DNA from: Chrysemys picta bellii
Lineage: Eukaryota; Chordata; Testudines; Emydidae
Assembly (NCBI RefSeq): GCF_011386835.1
Contig: NC_088801.1
Span: 17,532,824 to 17,596,823 of the forward strand
DNA: 64,000 bases
Direction: 5' to 3'
A program made the position numbers and the translations under genes. Shown piece after piece: positions 49,101 through 60,075 of this stretch (the stretch's first letter is position 1; every line of letters starts with the position of its first letter). The notes under the pieces are model-generated. The model was not told where the DNA came from. It did no database searches and saw only the letters and a program-made list of their open reading frames with translations.

Positions 49101-50765
49101 CCCATTTACCTTTTTACTCAATGAACTGGACATTGGAATGGAGTTAATCAATTGCATTTCTCTATGTGCCTGAGAGCAGATTTTTACACATGGTCCTCCC
49201 ACCCCACATCCCTACGCATCAAACTCATTGTTTAACATGCTCAGCCCAATCCTGACACCCTTACATAGGCAAAGCTCACAGACCCCGACAATCACCTGTA
49301 GTGGTGGGAAGGACCATCCACCCAAACTGGGAACATTTGCTATAACATCTTTCAGCATCCGTCCGTTGTAAACCTCACTGCTCCTTCATTATTACAAGAG
49401 GCAGTGATTAGAGCCACTCACAGAAAACAAGGAATTTATTTTATTCAGAAAGCTTTATGCACAGTGTCTTCCCACGTGCACACACCAGATGGAGATAAGC
49501 ATCAGGGTGGAAAATGCAGCCTTATAATGTGTTTCAGGGACATAATTCCATATCAACTCATTAAAAAATATTTCTTCAGAGGAAAGTGGATTATGCTAAT
49601 AAGAATTAATTTTGCTTAGATTGGTTTATTTTATGTATGTATTTACATAATATTTAAAAGCACTGATTCCTTCCCAAAACCATCCACATACATACACTGG
49701 TGTAGCACAGTGGAAGAATGAGCCTCTCATAAAAGACTAAAGAAAAGATAAAGCCATCAGTGTTACTAACCTCCCATCTCCATCCATATGTGAGCCCCTC
49801 TCTTCATCTATTCTTCCCTTCCCTGCTGGGAGGAAGAAAGGTTTCTACCCTCTTCCTCCCTCCCTCTTTTCTCATCCATCATAAGGGGAGGAAGTGTCTC
49901 TCTCTCTGTCCAGGAGGGGAAAACCGTTGTTGCCAACTATACACATTTAATTTCCCTCTTGCTGGGCTCATACTCTATTTGGCTCCTTCACAAACCTCAT
50001 AGCCCGCCTGTTTCACCATGTGGCACCTTCCCTAGGAAAGGAGCCAGTGACTTTCACACCTCCAGGCCCATTTGTTCAGTGCTCCCTGTTCTGCCCACTC
50101 TTGTTCCAGCCACAATGTGGAGTGCCTAACACAATCACTCCACCATGATCCTGACCAAGGACAACCTGCCATGGTACCTGTTCACCGTGCTTCGGTGTTT
50201 GTACGATCAGGTAACTGTTTGATCAGTCGCACTACACAGGCAGTCTCATTAATGTGCACCCGCGCACACACACACACACATACACAGAGTCAATCAAGAT
50301 CCAGCAGCAGCTATGACATTTTGCAGCACTGTGGTTGCTGACTGCAGTAGTCCCAGAGAAGAACCACTGCATCCACTGGAAATTGTCACTACAGCTGCTC
50401 ATTCCTGCAGCAGTCAAGAAGCACCGGGTCTGATTCAGATCACTATACACCAGCAAAAGTAAATGATTACATCAGCAATCAAAAATCAGACCCATCCTTT
50501 CCCAAGGCTCTACAAATAGAGCACATTGAACAGCCCTAGAGCCATTCATAGAGGTTAAAGTCACTCATGTTCCTCCTCGTATCTCCCAGCTTTCTCCTAT
50601 CTTCACCAAGATTAGTGAAGAGCCAATACCTGTGAAGCATCTACCACGCTACTGACACTATTTAAGTGATCAATAATAATATTCATCATTTTAGGAATAT
50701 CCAGAACCACTCTTCCGTAATGTATTCTTGTGGCAGTCAAAGCTTCCCATTTTACTTCATGCCCA
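49101..50765. other. Non-coding stretch with simple repeats
   Basis: No gene supported. CT-rich sequence at 49,840-49,910 and a CA run at about 50,264-50,282. Nothing else recognised. Confidence 0.4.
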
Positions 50766-50769
50766 CTTA

Positions 50770-50960
50770 TAAAGCACCCTGTAACACCCCTGAAAGCCTC
50801 TCAAGGTACTTCACAGACATGAATATGTTATTCTCATAAAAGCCCTAAAATATAGGGACGACTTTGCTCCATGCTACAAATCTAAGATGCATAGAGGTTA
50901 AGTTACCAGCCCAAGGCCAGAGAAGGAGTTAGTGGTAGATTAAAATCCATTCCTACTTCC
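50770..50960 (-). repeat. MIR-like SINE, antisense
   Basis: The plus strand has 'ctctcaaggtacttcacaga', 'tatgttattctcataaaagc', 'gatgcatagaggttaagtta' and 'ccagcccaaggccagagaag', the reverse complement order of a MIR-like element (compare 'cttgggcaagttacttaacc'). Confidence 0.6.
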
Positions 50961-51104
50961 AGTCTCAACAACCGGGGAACACCATTTTCTCAAATGCTTA
51001 AAAAAACTAGGCACTTCAGAGCGAGTCTCCAGGTACCCACCCTGCTGTCCTCTTGGAAAGTGTCACAGTGTCATGGGAATGCAGTGATAAATTGTGCACA
51101 CAAC

Positions 51105-51450
51105 CATATACGCCGACATTCCACTTCTCGGGGGGGGGAGAGAGGGGGGGCTTGACCCCTATTCTACCCCAGGCCCTGCTCCCACTCCACCCATTTCCCC
51201 AAGGCCCCACCCCCACCCTGCCTCTTCCCGCCCCCATTCTGCCACCTCCCCATAGCATGCCCTGCTCTCACTCTCCACCTTACCCGCCCCCCAGCATATC
51301 CTGCATGCCGCTGAACAGCTGGTCACAGTGGGTGGGAGGAAAGGGGAGGAGCTGATCAGTAGGGCTGCCAGTGGGTGCTGAGCATCCACCATTTTTTCCC
51401 CATGGGTGCTCCAGCCCCGGAGCACCCACAGAGTCAGTGCCTCTGCACAC
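51105..51450. repeat. GC-rich interspersed repeat, about 345 bp
   Basis: A C-rich plus strand (many 'ccccaccc' strings) ends in 'gggtgctgagcatccaccat', 'ggtgctccagccccggagca' and 'gtcagtgcctctgc'. The left edge 'atacgccgac' and the right edge in reverse complement 'gcagaggcactgac' are loosely inverted. Flanks 'gcacacaac' and 'gcacacacaac' are near-repeats and may be a degraded 8-bp TSD. Probably a non-autonomous DNA element; frames in it are not convincing. Confidence 0.45.
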
Positions 51451-52365
51451 ACAACAGAATTTCAACCATATGGACTAATTATTTTGTATCTGATTTATAT
51501 ATAAACTCCTCAGAGCAGCTGGTTAGAGACTCCTCATCGAAGAGGGAAAATTGACCTGTACCTTTGAAACAATGTTGAAACAGCTCTGAAATTATTATTT
51601 TTGTGAAGAGAAAACTTCCCTAGTCATCCTACTTCAAAAGGTTCAAAGAATCTCCCCTCCTCTCATCTAGGCAGAAAAAGGCAGGTGTACCCAGTGAAGA
51701 GATGGTCTGTTCTGGCTTATCACACTGTTCTCTGCTATATTTCTTGAAGATTTTACTGAACACTATAAAGAGAGAGAAACTCCTTGTGCAGCGATATAAA
51801 TGCACTGAGCAACATGGAATAAACATCAAATGCCTTTGCAAGATTCTGTGATAATCTCAGCCCTGAGGTACAATTTCAAACAGTATGATAAAGACTTCAG
51901 TTAGATCAGAACCATCACACACAAACTAACATTCAAAACAAACAACGCAGTCTCAGTGTAGATTTATTACAATACTTTTTCTGAATTGGCAGATTTCCCT
52001 CCTGGCTGTTCAGCTGTCTCTTCCCCACAGGTAAAATGAGTAAATCTGCTTGAGAGGACAATTTGCCACCTCGCTTACATAAAGCCGTACATTAAAAAAC
52101 ACCACTGAACAATTCTGCTGCCAGAATCTTCTTGTTTTTTTGTTTTGTTTTGTTTCTTTAATCCATGAATAGGCATTAAACAAAAAGCAAAAGAGAAAAA
52201 TATATTTAGATGTAGCTGGCTCCACAATAATTTATTAGATTAAAATTAAATTACTGGCCAAATGTTTGCTCTCATGTATGCACATATTTTCCACCAAAGT
52301 CCTCCCCTGAAATTCTTCCACTGCAGCCAATGGCAGTTGTGTGCATGTCTTTCAGAGAACACTTT
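51451..52365. other. Non-coding stretch, nothing recognised
   Basis: AT-rich; a 'ttttgttttgttttgttt' run at about 52,137-52,157. No gene supported. Confidence 0.4.
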
Positions 52366-52612
52366 GGTCTACACTGGAGGGGGAGGGGGGGGGGGAAATC
52401 GATCTAAGTTACGCAATTTCAGCTACATGAATAACGTAGCTGAAGTCGACGTACTTAGATCTACTTACCGCGATGTCTTCACTACGGTGAGTCGACTGCT
52501 GCCGCTCCCCCGTTGCTCTGCCTGCGCTTCTCGCCGAGCTGGAGTACAGAAGTCGACGGGAGAGCGCTCGGGGATCGATCGCTGCCCGTCGATCCAGCCG
52601 GTAGTGAAGACC
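52366..52612. mobile_element. MITE-like element with 'GTCTACACT' ends
   Basis: Left GGTCTACACTGGAG and right in reverse complement GGTCTTCACTACCGG are inverted ends. Inside, 'gctgaagtcgacgtac' and 'gatcgatcgctgcccgtcg' mark a CpG-rich body unlike its AT-rich flanks. The ends share GTCT(A/T)CACT with the Harbinger-like MITE at 45.2 kb, suggesting a related transposase. I could not fix a TSD. A G-run with few interruptions lies at 52,379-52,396. Confidence 0.55.
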
Positions 52613-53060
52613 TACTCTTTGAGTCCACAGTCCAAATTTTGCTTGGTTATTCTAGTGCAAATATAATATAACTTACCGGTAACTGACATCAAAGACATTA
52701 TATTAGATGTACATCAGTGTAACAGAGACCAGAATAATATCCTGTGGACCTGATTCTGCACTGCCCTGCACTTACATGTGTGTAAAATGGATATAAACCG
52801 CTACCAAATCAGAATGGTAACATTTTACACCCACTTAACATGGGTTTAATTGATTACTCAGAGTGCAAGGCATTGCTTGGAGAGAGAGGAAGGAAGAGAA
52901 TACTTAATCTTCATATTGTAAGGGAAAACCAGAAAAAGCTTGCAAAATCATATGGGTGAAAGCCTAATATAACTCACTCAATTCAAGCTAAACAAAATCC
53001 TTAACACACATTATGAATAAAAAGAAGTTATATTACCCAGCATCTCCAATTATAAGAAGT
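52613..53060. other. Non-coding stretch, nothing recognised
   Basis: AT-rich sequence between the MITE-like element and the CR1 element; no gene or repeat boundary seen. Confidence 0.4.
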
Positions 53061-53064
53061 CATG

Positions 53065-54617
53065 GAAGATGGGAGAGAACCCAGAAGACTGGAAAAGGGC
53101 AAATAGAGTGCCCATCTATAAAAACGAAAATAAGGACAACCCAGGGAATTACAGACCAGACAGCTTAACTTCTGTATCCGGAAAGATAATGGAGCAAATA
53201 ATTAAACAATCAATTTGCTAACATCTAGAAGATAATAAGGTGGGTGATAAGTAACAGCCACATGGATTTTTCAAAAACAAATCATATCAAACCAACCTGA
53301 TAGCTTTCTTTGACAGGGTAACAAGCTTTGTGGATAGAGGGGAAGCAGTAGACGTGGTATATCTTGACTTTAGTAAAGCTTTTGATACTGTCTCACATGA
53401 CCTTCTCATAAATAAACTAGGGAAATGCAACCTAGATAGAGCTACTATAAGGTGGGTGCAAAACTGATTGGAAAACCATTCCCAGAAAGTAGTTATCAGT
53501 GGTTCAGGAAGGGCATAATGAGTGGGGTACCACAGGGATCAGTTCTGGGTCCGGTTCTGTCATCAGATAATGGCATACAGAATATACTTATACAGTTTGC
53601 AAATGATACCAAGCTGGGAGGGGTTGCAAGTGCTTTGGAGGATAGGTTTAAAATTCAAAATGATCTGGACAAACTGGAAAAATGGTCTGAAGTAAATAGG
53701 ATGAAATTAAATAAGGACAAATGCAAAGTACTTCATTTAGGAAGGAACAATCAGTAAGAGCAGGTTAGAATAAATGTATATCAGGGATGGTCTAGACAGT
53801 ATTTGGTCCTGCCTTGAGGGCAGGGAACTGGACTCGATGACCTCTCGAGGTCCCTTCCAGCCCTAGAATCTATGAATCTATCAGTTGTACACATATAAAA
53901 TGGGAAATGACAGCCTAGGAAGGAATACTGCAGAAAGCGATCTGGGAGTCATAGTGGACCACAAGCTAAATATGAGTCAACAGTGTAATGCTTTACGCTG
54001 TTGCAAAAAAAGCAAACATCATTCTGGGATGTATTAGCAGGAGTGTTGTAAGCAAGACACAAGAAGTAATTCTTCTGTTCTACTCCGCACTGATTAGGCC
54101 TCAACTGGAGTATTGTGTCCAGTTCGGAGTGCCACATTTCAGGAAGGATGTGGACAAATTGGAGAGAGTCCAGAGAAGAGGAACAAAAATTATTAAAGGT
54201 CTAGAAAACATGACCTATGAGGGAAGATTGAAAAAACTGGGTTTGTTTAGTCTGGAAAAGAGAAGACTGAGAGGGGACATGATAACAGTTTTCAAGTATG
54301 TAAAAGGTTGTTACAAGGAGGAGGAAGAAAAATTGTTTTTTCTTAACCTCTGAGGATAGGACAAGAAGCGATGGGCTTAAATTGCAGCAAGAGAGGATTA
54401 GGTTGGACATTAGGAAAAACTTCCTAACTGTCAGGGTGGTTAAGCACTGGAATAAATTGCCTAGGGAGGTTATGGAATCTTCATCATTGGAGACTTTTAA
54501 GAGCAGGTTAGACAAATACCTGTCAGGGATGGTCTAGATAATTAGTCCTGCCATGAGTGCAGGGTACTGGACTAGATGACCTCTCGAGGTCCCTTCCAGT
54601 TCTTTGATTCTATGATC
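53065..54617 (+). pseudogene. CR1 LINE, 5'-truncated, with intact 3' tail
   Basis: The plus strand carries CR1 ORF2 fragments in order: 'DSLTSVSGKIMEQIIKQSI' (about 53,159), 'NLIAFFDRVTS' (53,297), 'VVYLDFSKAFDTVSHDLL' (53,356), 'SGVPQGSVLGPVL' (53,522), 'LIQFANDTKLGG' (53,588; the catalytic FADD box reads FAND, so one catalytic aspartate is lost), 'NKDKCKVLHLGRNNQ', then 'ALIRPQLEYCVQFG' and 'RLRGDMITVFKYVKG' (to about 54,310). A short deletion precedes FAND. Stops and frameshifts abound. The element ends in the CR1 tail 'ggtcccttccagttctttga' plus one 'ttctatga' unit. A second CR1 tail is inserted at 53,756-53,879. Confidence 0.88.
53756..53879 (+). mobile_element. 124-bp CR1 3' tail nested in CR1 ORF2
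   Basis: This block reads 'aagagcaggttagaataaat', 'cagggatggtctagacag', 'ggactcgatgacctctcgag', 'gtcccttccagccctagaat' and ends with two 'atctatga' type units: a 5'-truncated CR1 3' end in the same orientation. It breaks the host CR1 exactly between 'ggaacaatcagt' and 'tgtacacat'. ATCAGT occurs on both sides (53,750-53,755; 53,880-53,885), a 6-bp direct repeat. Confidence 0.85.
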
Positions 54618-54717
54618 ACTGAATGTGTTTGAAACATTCAATGATAATATGTTTTTCGAACAACTGAAGATTTAAATCTCAGGCTAGTTAACTGACTGTT
54701 GTTACATCTGCTAAATA

Positions 54718-54912
54718 CACCTTTACCCCGATATAACGTGACCCAATATAACACAAATTTGGATATAATGCGGTAAAGCAGTGCTCCGGGGGGGGGGGGG
54801 GGGGGGCTGCGCACTCTGCTGGATCAAAGCAAGTTCGATATAACGCGGTTTCACCTACAACGTGGTAAGATTTTTTGGCTCCCGAGGACAGTGTTATATC
54901 GGGGTAGAGGTG
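54718..54912. mobile_element. 195-bp mariner-like MITE
   Basis: Ends CACCTTTACCCCGATATAAC and, in reverse complement, CACCTCTACCCCGATATAAC differ at one of 20 positions. TA flanks each side (54,716-54,717; 54,913-54,914), as for Tc1/mariner/pogo-type elements. 'gatataacgcgg'-like strings repeat inside. A run of 19 G (54,788-54,806) lies in the centre. No transposase. Confidence 0.85.
54788..54806 (+). repeat. G19 homopolymer
   Basis: An uninterrupted run of 19 G in the mariner-like MITE. The length is prone to assembly error and to polymorphism. Confidence 0.85.
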
Positions 54913-54914
54913 TA

Positions 54915-55051
54915 CCAAAAACCTTTAAGTACATACTGAGCAATGCCACCCACCCCACCTTCCTTTGATCTTAAAAAGTCACATGACTGCTCACTGTGCT
55001 ACTTCCACCTTAGTTCAACCAATGGGATTTTTTTTCTTCTTCGCACTCGTT

Positions 55052-55089
<38 letters not shown>

Positions 55090-56425
55090 TCTCCCCTTTG
55101 TATTATATGTAGATGCTCATGAAAGTAGGGATTGGATATCATTGGCTAGAACCAAGTATAACCCACTGGTCAGTGTTTTTAAAAAACATCCTGATCCACA
55201 GAGAATGTGAATCTATTACAGGTCCCAGATTCAGAGTGAGCCTGGTTCTTTAATTCAAGCTGTAGAGCTGATGCTTTTAGCTCTGGAACTAACTGGGCTT
55301 AATCCCTGGTTGACTAAAATAACCCAAGCATGCTGCAATCTTTCCAACATGCCTCTGCAAATGTCCCTTACCTCTGCACCTCACCTTTTCTGCTTTGCTA
55401 GCACTAGGATTCTTCAGAGAAGAGAATTTCCATCATGCTGAAATGTTTTGTATTGTGTATGATGTGAATTATTAATTCATGTTATATTTATATGGGGCCA
55501 TAGGTGTATGAATGCCCTCTGGGGATCTGAATGAGGCCAAACACATTTTGTTTGTTGCTTAGAGTAGTACTATATGAATCCATGTCTCTAGACGTGCAAG
55601 GTATTAAGTCTCTACCACCTCTTCCAACCCTCCCAACAATTTGAAAGTAGTTTATTTCTCCAGTGTCCCTGACTTTGGCATGTGTAATAAAACAAATGCA
55701 ATTTACTGTTTTACTGCCTTAGGGTATCTAAATAACTCAAGAGCTCTTGTTTCTTCTGCAAAGACATCCAATTAATAGCAGAGATTTTCTGCCACTGAAA
55801 GGGTTTCAGAATATCAGGACTGGATCCAGAAACATGGTGCTGATTTGCTCATTTACAACCTAATCTGAATATAACTGTATACTGAATGTAACATAATCTA
55901 TCCAAAAATACATTAATGAGCCATTCTGGTGTATTGAATAAGGTTCTCTGTTTTGTGTAGTGTATTAAAATCTCATGTATTCCTATAACTTGTCTCACCT
56001 TACACATTCAGTGACAACACCAAGACCCCCATGTTTTTCAAACCAGAATAACGTTCCTGCACTAGGTGTCTGTGGCTTTAGCAGCCTCATTTTTTGAAGA
56101 TGGCTTTTATTTTAGAGTAACATTTATTTATTTTTTTATGAAGCAGTCAAGCTCAACCTCAGAGATCCCATTAATTCAATACGGCTACTCATGTGAATAT
56201 GGAAGAAAGATAACATCTCAAACAGCGAAAGCAGGTCCACTCCATTAAGTACTTTAGGTGTCTGTGATCATTCTTGGGCTGTGACTTGTTCATGAATTGT
56301 TTGTAGAGAATATTTGATATTTTAAATCCAAGTGATTTTGAGTGGGCAGGTGGTGACCTGAGACTTCCTCCAAAAGAGCCCCACCACGTTTATCTGTTTA
56401 GTCCCTCTATTGCAACCTGACTGTT
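54915..56425. other. Non-coding stretch with a CA microsatellite
   Basis: (AC)n occupies 55,053-55,088, about 18 units. No gene supported elsewhere in this stretch. Confidence 0.5.
55053..55088. repeat. (AC)n microsatellite
   Basis: A perfect dinucleotide run of about 36 bp. Confidence 0.9.
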
Positions 56426-56427
56426 GC

Positions 56428-56522
56428 ACTCTCTGGAGCAGGGACCATCCTCTGTGATTTTTCTGTACAGTGCCGGCACAATGGGACCCAATCCTTGATT
56501 TTATTATGGGAGCACCTACGAA
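56428..56522 (+). repeat. L2/MIR-type 3' tail fragment
   Basis: 'ctggagcagggaccatcctc', 'ctgtacagtgccggcacaat' and 'gggagcacctacg' follow the order of the common amniote L2-like 3' tail ('gggcagggaccat', 'gtacagcacctagcacaat', 'gctcctaggtgctac'). Confidence 0.5.
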
Positions 56523-57796
56523 CCACAAGAGAAAAATCAGATCTCTGCAGGCTTAAAAAATATATTTTAATTTACTTGAAAATATATTCATATTAAGGCT
56601 ACAGATGTATTCAATTAAGGATTTATTGACACTGGCAATATGGGGAAGGTTATACAGGTTTCTTTAACACTTGTTTTTTTAAATCTTTAAAGAAATAAAA
56701 GATATGAGATTTGTGCATGGAACAATGGTAATTAGGGACCAGGACCTGAATACTCTGCTTATAGCTGTAAAGACTTGGAGACCAATCTACAACATTTAAC
56801 ATCATGATTAAATATTTGATTCTACCCTGGTGTAACTGAGTTCAGAATCAGGCCCCAAATTTCACTTGTAGTCGTTCTTATAAGGATCTGTCCAAACACA
56901 GATAACAGAATAGAAATATTTTCCAAACAGGAATAAGCTGAGTCAGTAGCTATTAAAGTATGGTAAAGACAACACTGGTGAACTGTAAGCAAGCAAACTC
57001 CTTATTTGCTTTCTTTAAAAAGATTCAATGGTTCACAGTAGCTGGCAAGATAAACAGTAATTTTGACTGTAATTTGACGTGGATTATCTACACAGAAAGC
57101 AGAAGTGGTCCACATCGTGCCAGATGTTAGTTTACAGTTAAATATTATAACTTTTTTTTTTAAAGATAATGCAATTTCTGACAAAAGTAATTAAATAAAA
57201 GAGAGGGTGGGAAGTTGAATTTTTTTTTTTTTGAATGACAGATAACTCCAAGAATGTATTCACTAGCAACTGTTTGCATTAGGGTCTGCACTTCCCTTAG
57301 CACAGACATAAAGAACTTGCATTAATGGGAGTTGTACAAACGTAGCAAGGGCAGAATAGACACCAAAGGCTGTAAATACTAGAAAATCAAAATTAAATGC
57401 AATTGCATGCAAGTACACCTAGCAGGGGCACCATTTCAGATTTTGGTTGGGGGGGAGGCAACTTTAACCGTGATTCCAGGGGATACTTAGGCACCTGAAA
57501 ACTCCAGGGTTTTTTGCAGATAACTCAGAAATTACCTGATAGGAGCATTGTATCTAATTCCTATATTAGAAAAGAGAATTAAATAAATGTTAGATCCACT
57601 CAGCTCTAATACTAACATGTTCTCACATCTTGTGTCAAGTCACTTAAGGGATACTGGTTAGATACTGGGTTAGATTTAAGATTTTAATATATGTTCTGTT
57701 CTTACTTTGTTACTAACTCTTGAATACAACAATTAAAATACTTGTAGAAAAATCTAGATTACTTTCTATCACATTTTTGCAGTTCACCGATCGTGG
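56523..57796. other. AT-rich non-coding stretch
   Basis: No gene supported. T runs at 57,152-57,161 and 57,219-57,231. Nothing else recognised. Confidence 0.4.
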
Positions 57797-57804
57797 ACTA
57801 GATC

Positions 57805-57982
57805 CAGGGCCGACGAGTGGGGGGGGGGGGGGAAGCCGGTACAAATTACCGGGGCCCGGCGGTCCGGAAGGGGCTTCTCCCCCCCACCCCACCCCCATCG
57901 GCCCTGTTTAGCTGGTCTGCCCTTGCTGGGGGGCCCGAAAAACATTTTTCACCGGGGCCCGAACCTGCTCTCGGTGGTCCTG
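57805..57982. mobile_element. 178-bp hAT-like MITE, family D
   Basis: A perfect 8-bp TSD ACTAGATC flanks it (57,797-57,804; 57,983-57,990). Ends CAGGGCCGACGAG and, in reverse complement, CAGGACCACCGAGAG are inverted. The body is G/C-rich with a G run after the left end, 'ttaccggggcccggcggtcc' and 'ccggggcccgaacctg'. No transposase. Confidence 0.82.
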
Positions 57983-57990
57983 ACTAGATC

Positions 57991-58274
57991 ATTTAACTTT
58001 GGAAACATCCTACTAGGGCAAGGCCCTGTAAGTTTATACTGCACCTGCCTGGGGCTATAGGGGTGTTACTTCCCTATAAATAATAGACTAGAAACTGAAC
58101 TTAAACAGGAATGAAAGTGACACTTTTAAGTCACTTTCACAGTATTGCCAATCCCAAATATTCAAAAACCATGAACCAAGCTCACCAAAAACCATGAGAT
58201 TGCCTTTAAACTCATGAGATTATGTAAAAATAATTGATTTGGTGATCTTTTTATTTGCATTCTGCTTTTTGAGC
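57991..58274. other. Non-coding stretch between two hAT-like elements
   Basis: About 284 bp of AT-rich host-like sequence; nothing recognised. Confidence 0.4.
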
Positions 58275-58282
58275 CTTTAGGG

Positions 58283-58617
58283 CAGGGATCGGCAACCTTT
58301 GGCCCGCGGCCCACCAGGGTAAGCACCCTGGCGGGCCGGGTCGGTTTGTTTACCTGCCGCGTCTGCAGGTTCGGCCGATCGCGGCTCCCACTGGCCTCGA
58401 TTCACCGTTCCAGGCCAATGGGGGCTGCGGGAAGCGGCTTGGGCTGAGGTATGTGCTGGCTGCCGCTTCCCGCAGCCCCCATTGGCCTGGAACGGTGAAT
58501 CGAGGCCAGTGGGAGCCGCGATCGGCCGAACCTGCAGACGCGGCAGGTAAACAAACCGGCCCGGCCCGCCAGGGTGCTTACCCGGGCAGGCTGCGTGCCA
58601 AAGGTTGCCAATCCCTG
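58283..58617. mobile_element. 335-bp near-perfect palindromic hAT-like element
   Basis: Two arms of 156 bp (58,283-58,438 and 58,462-58,617) are inverted copies around a 23-bp centre. The ends are CAGGGATCGGCAACCTTTGG and, in reverse complement, CAGGGATTGGCAACCTTTGG. Flanks CTTTAGGG (58,275-58,282) and CTGTAGGG (58,618-58,625) match at 7 of 8 positions, an 8-bp hAT-type TSD. GC- and CpG-rich. A frame of 120 codons on the minus strand simply runs through both arms and is not a gene. Confidence 0.88.
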
Positions 58618-58625
58618 CTGTAGGG

Positions 58626-59529
58626 TATACTAGAGTCACATTTTGAAGCTTTCTCCGTAGCCACGAGGGCTAGAAACTTAATTTTTCTTTAAGAATGAAG
58701 GCTGAAATCATCTCATATCCCCTTGACTCCAGGAGCTGGGGCTTTAAGGAAAACAATTATCTTCATGAGACACATGACAAAATCTTGATAGTTGGCAACA
58801 CTGCTTTCACTTCTGTTTAAAGGCTAGTTACTGGCCAGAAGGCTCTTAAACACAGCACTACAGCGATCAAGCTGCAGTTCTCACAGGAGAATATTTAAAA
58901 CCAAACATCAAGAAAATTCCACATTTTAAAGTTGAGAAAAAAATGGAGACTTCTGAGGTATTTCAGGGCCACTGCAGACAGGAAAGGAAAATAAACAGGC
59001 ACAGGAGCTCTGGGCAGTTCCTCCTCTTGAAAGAGAGTTGGAGGGTCAAATCTTCTAGTCTTTAATCAAGTAAAACTTCTTTCGCCATCAATGATAGATA
59101 TTAACATCACAGTGAACATGTGATAACATATGTGGTCAATAACTATACACTTCATACTTAGATATCTGAGACATCTTATCCAGGGCTGCACATTTTATAC
59201 ACATTGGCCCAGGGACTACATTTTCTGCCATATTCTGAACAGTGCTGAGCACACAGATGATGCCAAGTGAATAATACAAATAATCATCGACTTTATGGAC
59301 TCTGTGGATGCAATTTCTGTTCTTTGTTCTGGAACTGGCCTGGATACAGCTGAAACCCTAAGAATTTGAGGTATAACCACATCTGATACTCATACGACAC
59401 TTTCTCATTCCTTCCTTTTCTCGAACTCAGAACAAAGATGACAACCATGACAAATGGTTTTCAGTTAAAATGTAAAATTGCACAGCAGCTATTGCTCTAA
59501 AACCCAGCATGGGGCAGAACCTGCCACCC
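58626..59529. other. Non-coding stretch, nothing recognised
   Basis: AT-rich; no coding-like frame and no clear repeat ends. Confidence 0.4.
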
Positions 59530-59735
59530 GTGGGGAGTTAAGTGCTCTCCTCTCATCTGACTCTCATTCTCCATCCTTCCTGACCTTTGTGCTGCTTTTC
59601 ATACAGTCAACCATGGCCATCCATTCCAACTTCCTGGGACTGTTTGCTGGAGTCTCAGAGAACTGGCCACTTTGGTTTTGCTCCCATCTATCAGATTCCT
59701 CTTTTTTTTCCCCCAGCATGCAGCAGGGAGAGAAG
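59530..59735 (+). pseudogene. L2/L3-like LINE reverse-transcriptase remnant
   Basis: 'gctgcttttcatacagtcaa' reads as a degraded AAFDTV(D/N)H box (AAFHTVNH). In the adjoining frame 'LWFCSHLSDSSFF' matches the W(F/L)RSYLSDRSF segment found about 30 codons further on in L2-type reverse transcriptases. The spacing fits. The frames are offset by an indel, and the remnant covers under 70 codons. CR1 in this window lacks the 'SYLSDR' segment, so I favour L2 or L3. Confidence 0.5.
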
Positions 59736-59807
59736 CTGGTCTGCTGGATAGGGAGCTAGCCATGAGAGACCTGGGTTCCACTCTTCCCCCTCCCTTACGG
59801 ACAGAAT

Positions 59808-59937
59808 TTCAAAATCTTTTAGGCGCCCAAAGATGCAGCTAGGCTAATGGGATTTACAAATCATCTAACTTTCTAGGCACTTTTGAAAATCCCACTAGAT
59901 GCCTAAATACCTTTGAAAATCTGGCCTTTAGTCTGTG
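59808..59937. repeat. Fold-back element copy
   Basis: 'atttcaaaatcttttaggcg' at the left pairs with 'gcctaaatacctttgaaaat' at the right; the inner part 'gggatttacaaatca' also has a partner 'ttttgaaaatccca'. Same class as 13,645-13,842. Confidence 0.5.
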
Positions 59938-60075
59938 TGTGCCTCAGTGCCCCATCTGTACAATGGGGATAACAGCACTGCTCTACCTCACCGAGGGGCT
60001 GTGAGGAGAAACAGTTTAGACCTTGTGAGGTGCCCAGATACTACGGTGATGGGGCCACATAAGTACCACAGGTAG
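59938..60075 (+). repeat. MIR-like SINE 3' part
   Basis: 'gtgcctcagtgccccatctg', 'tacaatggggataacagcac', 'tctacctcaccgaggggctg' and 'gtgaggtgcccagatactac' follow the MIR order ('gcctcagtttccccatctg', 'aaaatggggataata', 'ctacctcatagggtt'). Confidence 0.65.

Noticed and set aside
58277..58639. 120-codon minus-strand frame
   Set aside because: It passes through both arms of a palindrome, and high GC content alone explains the lack of stops.
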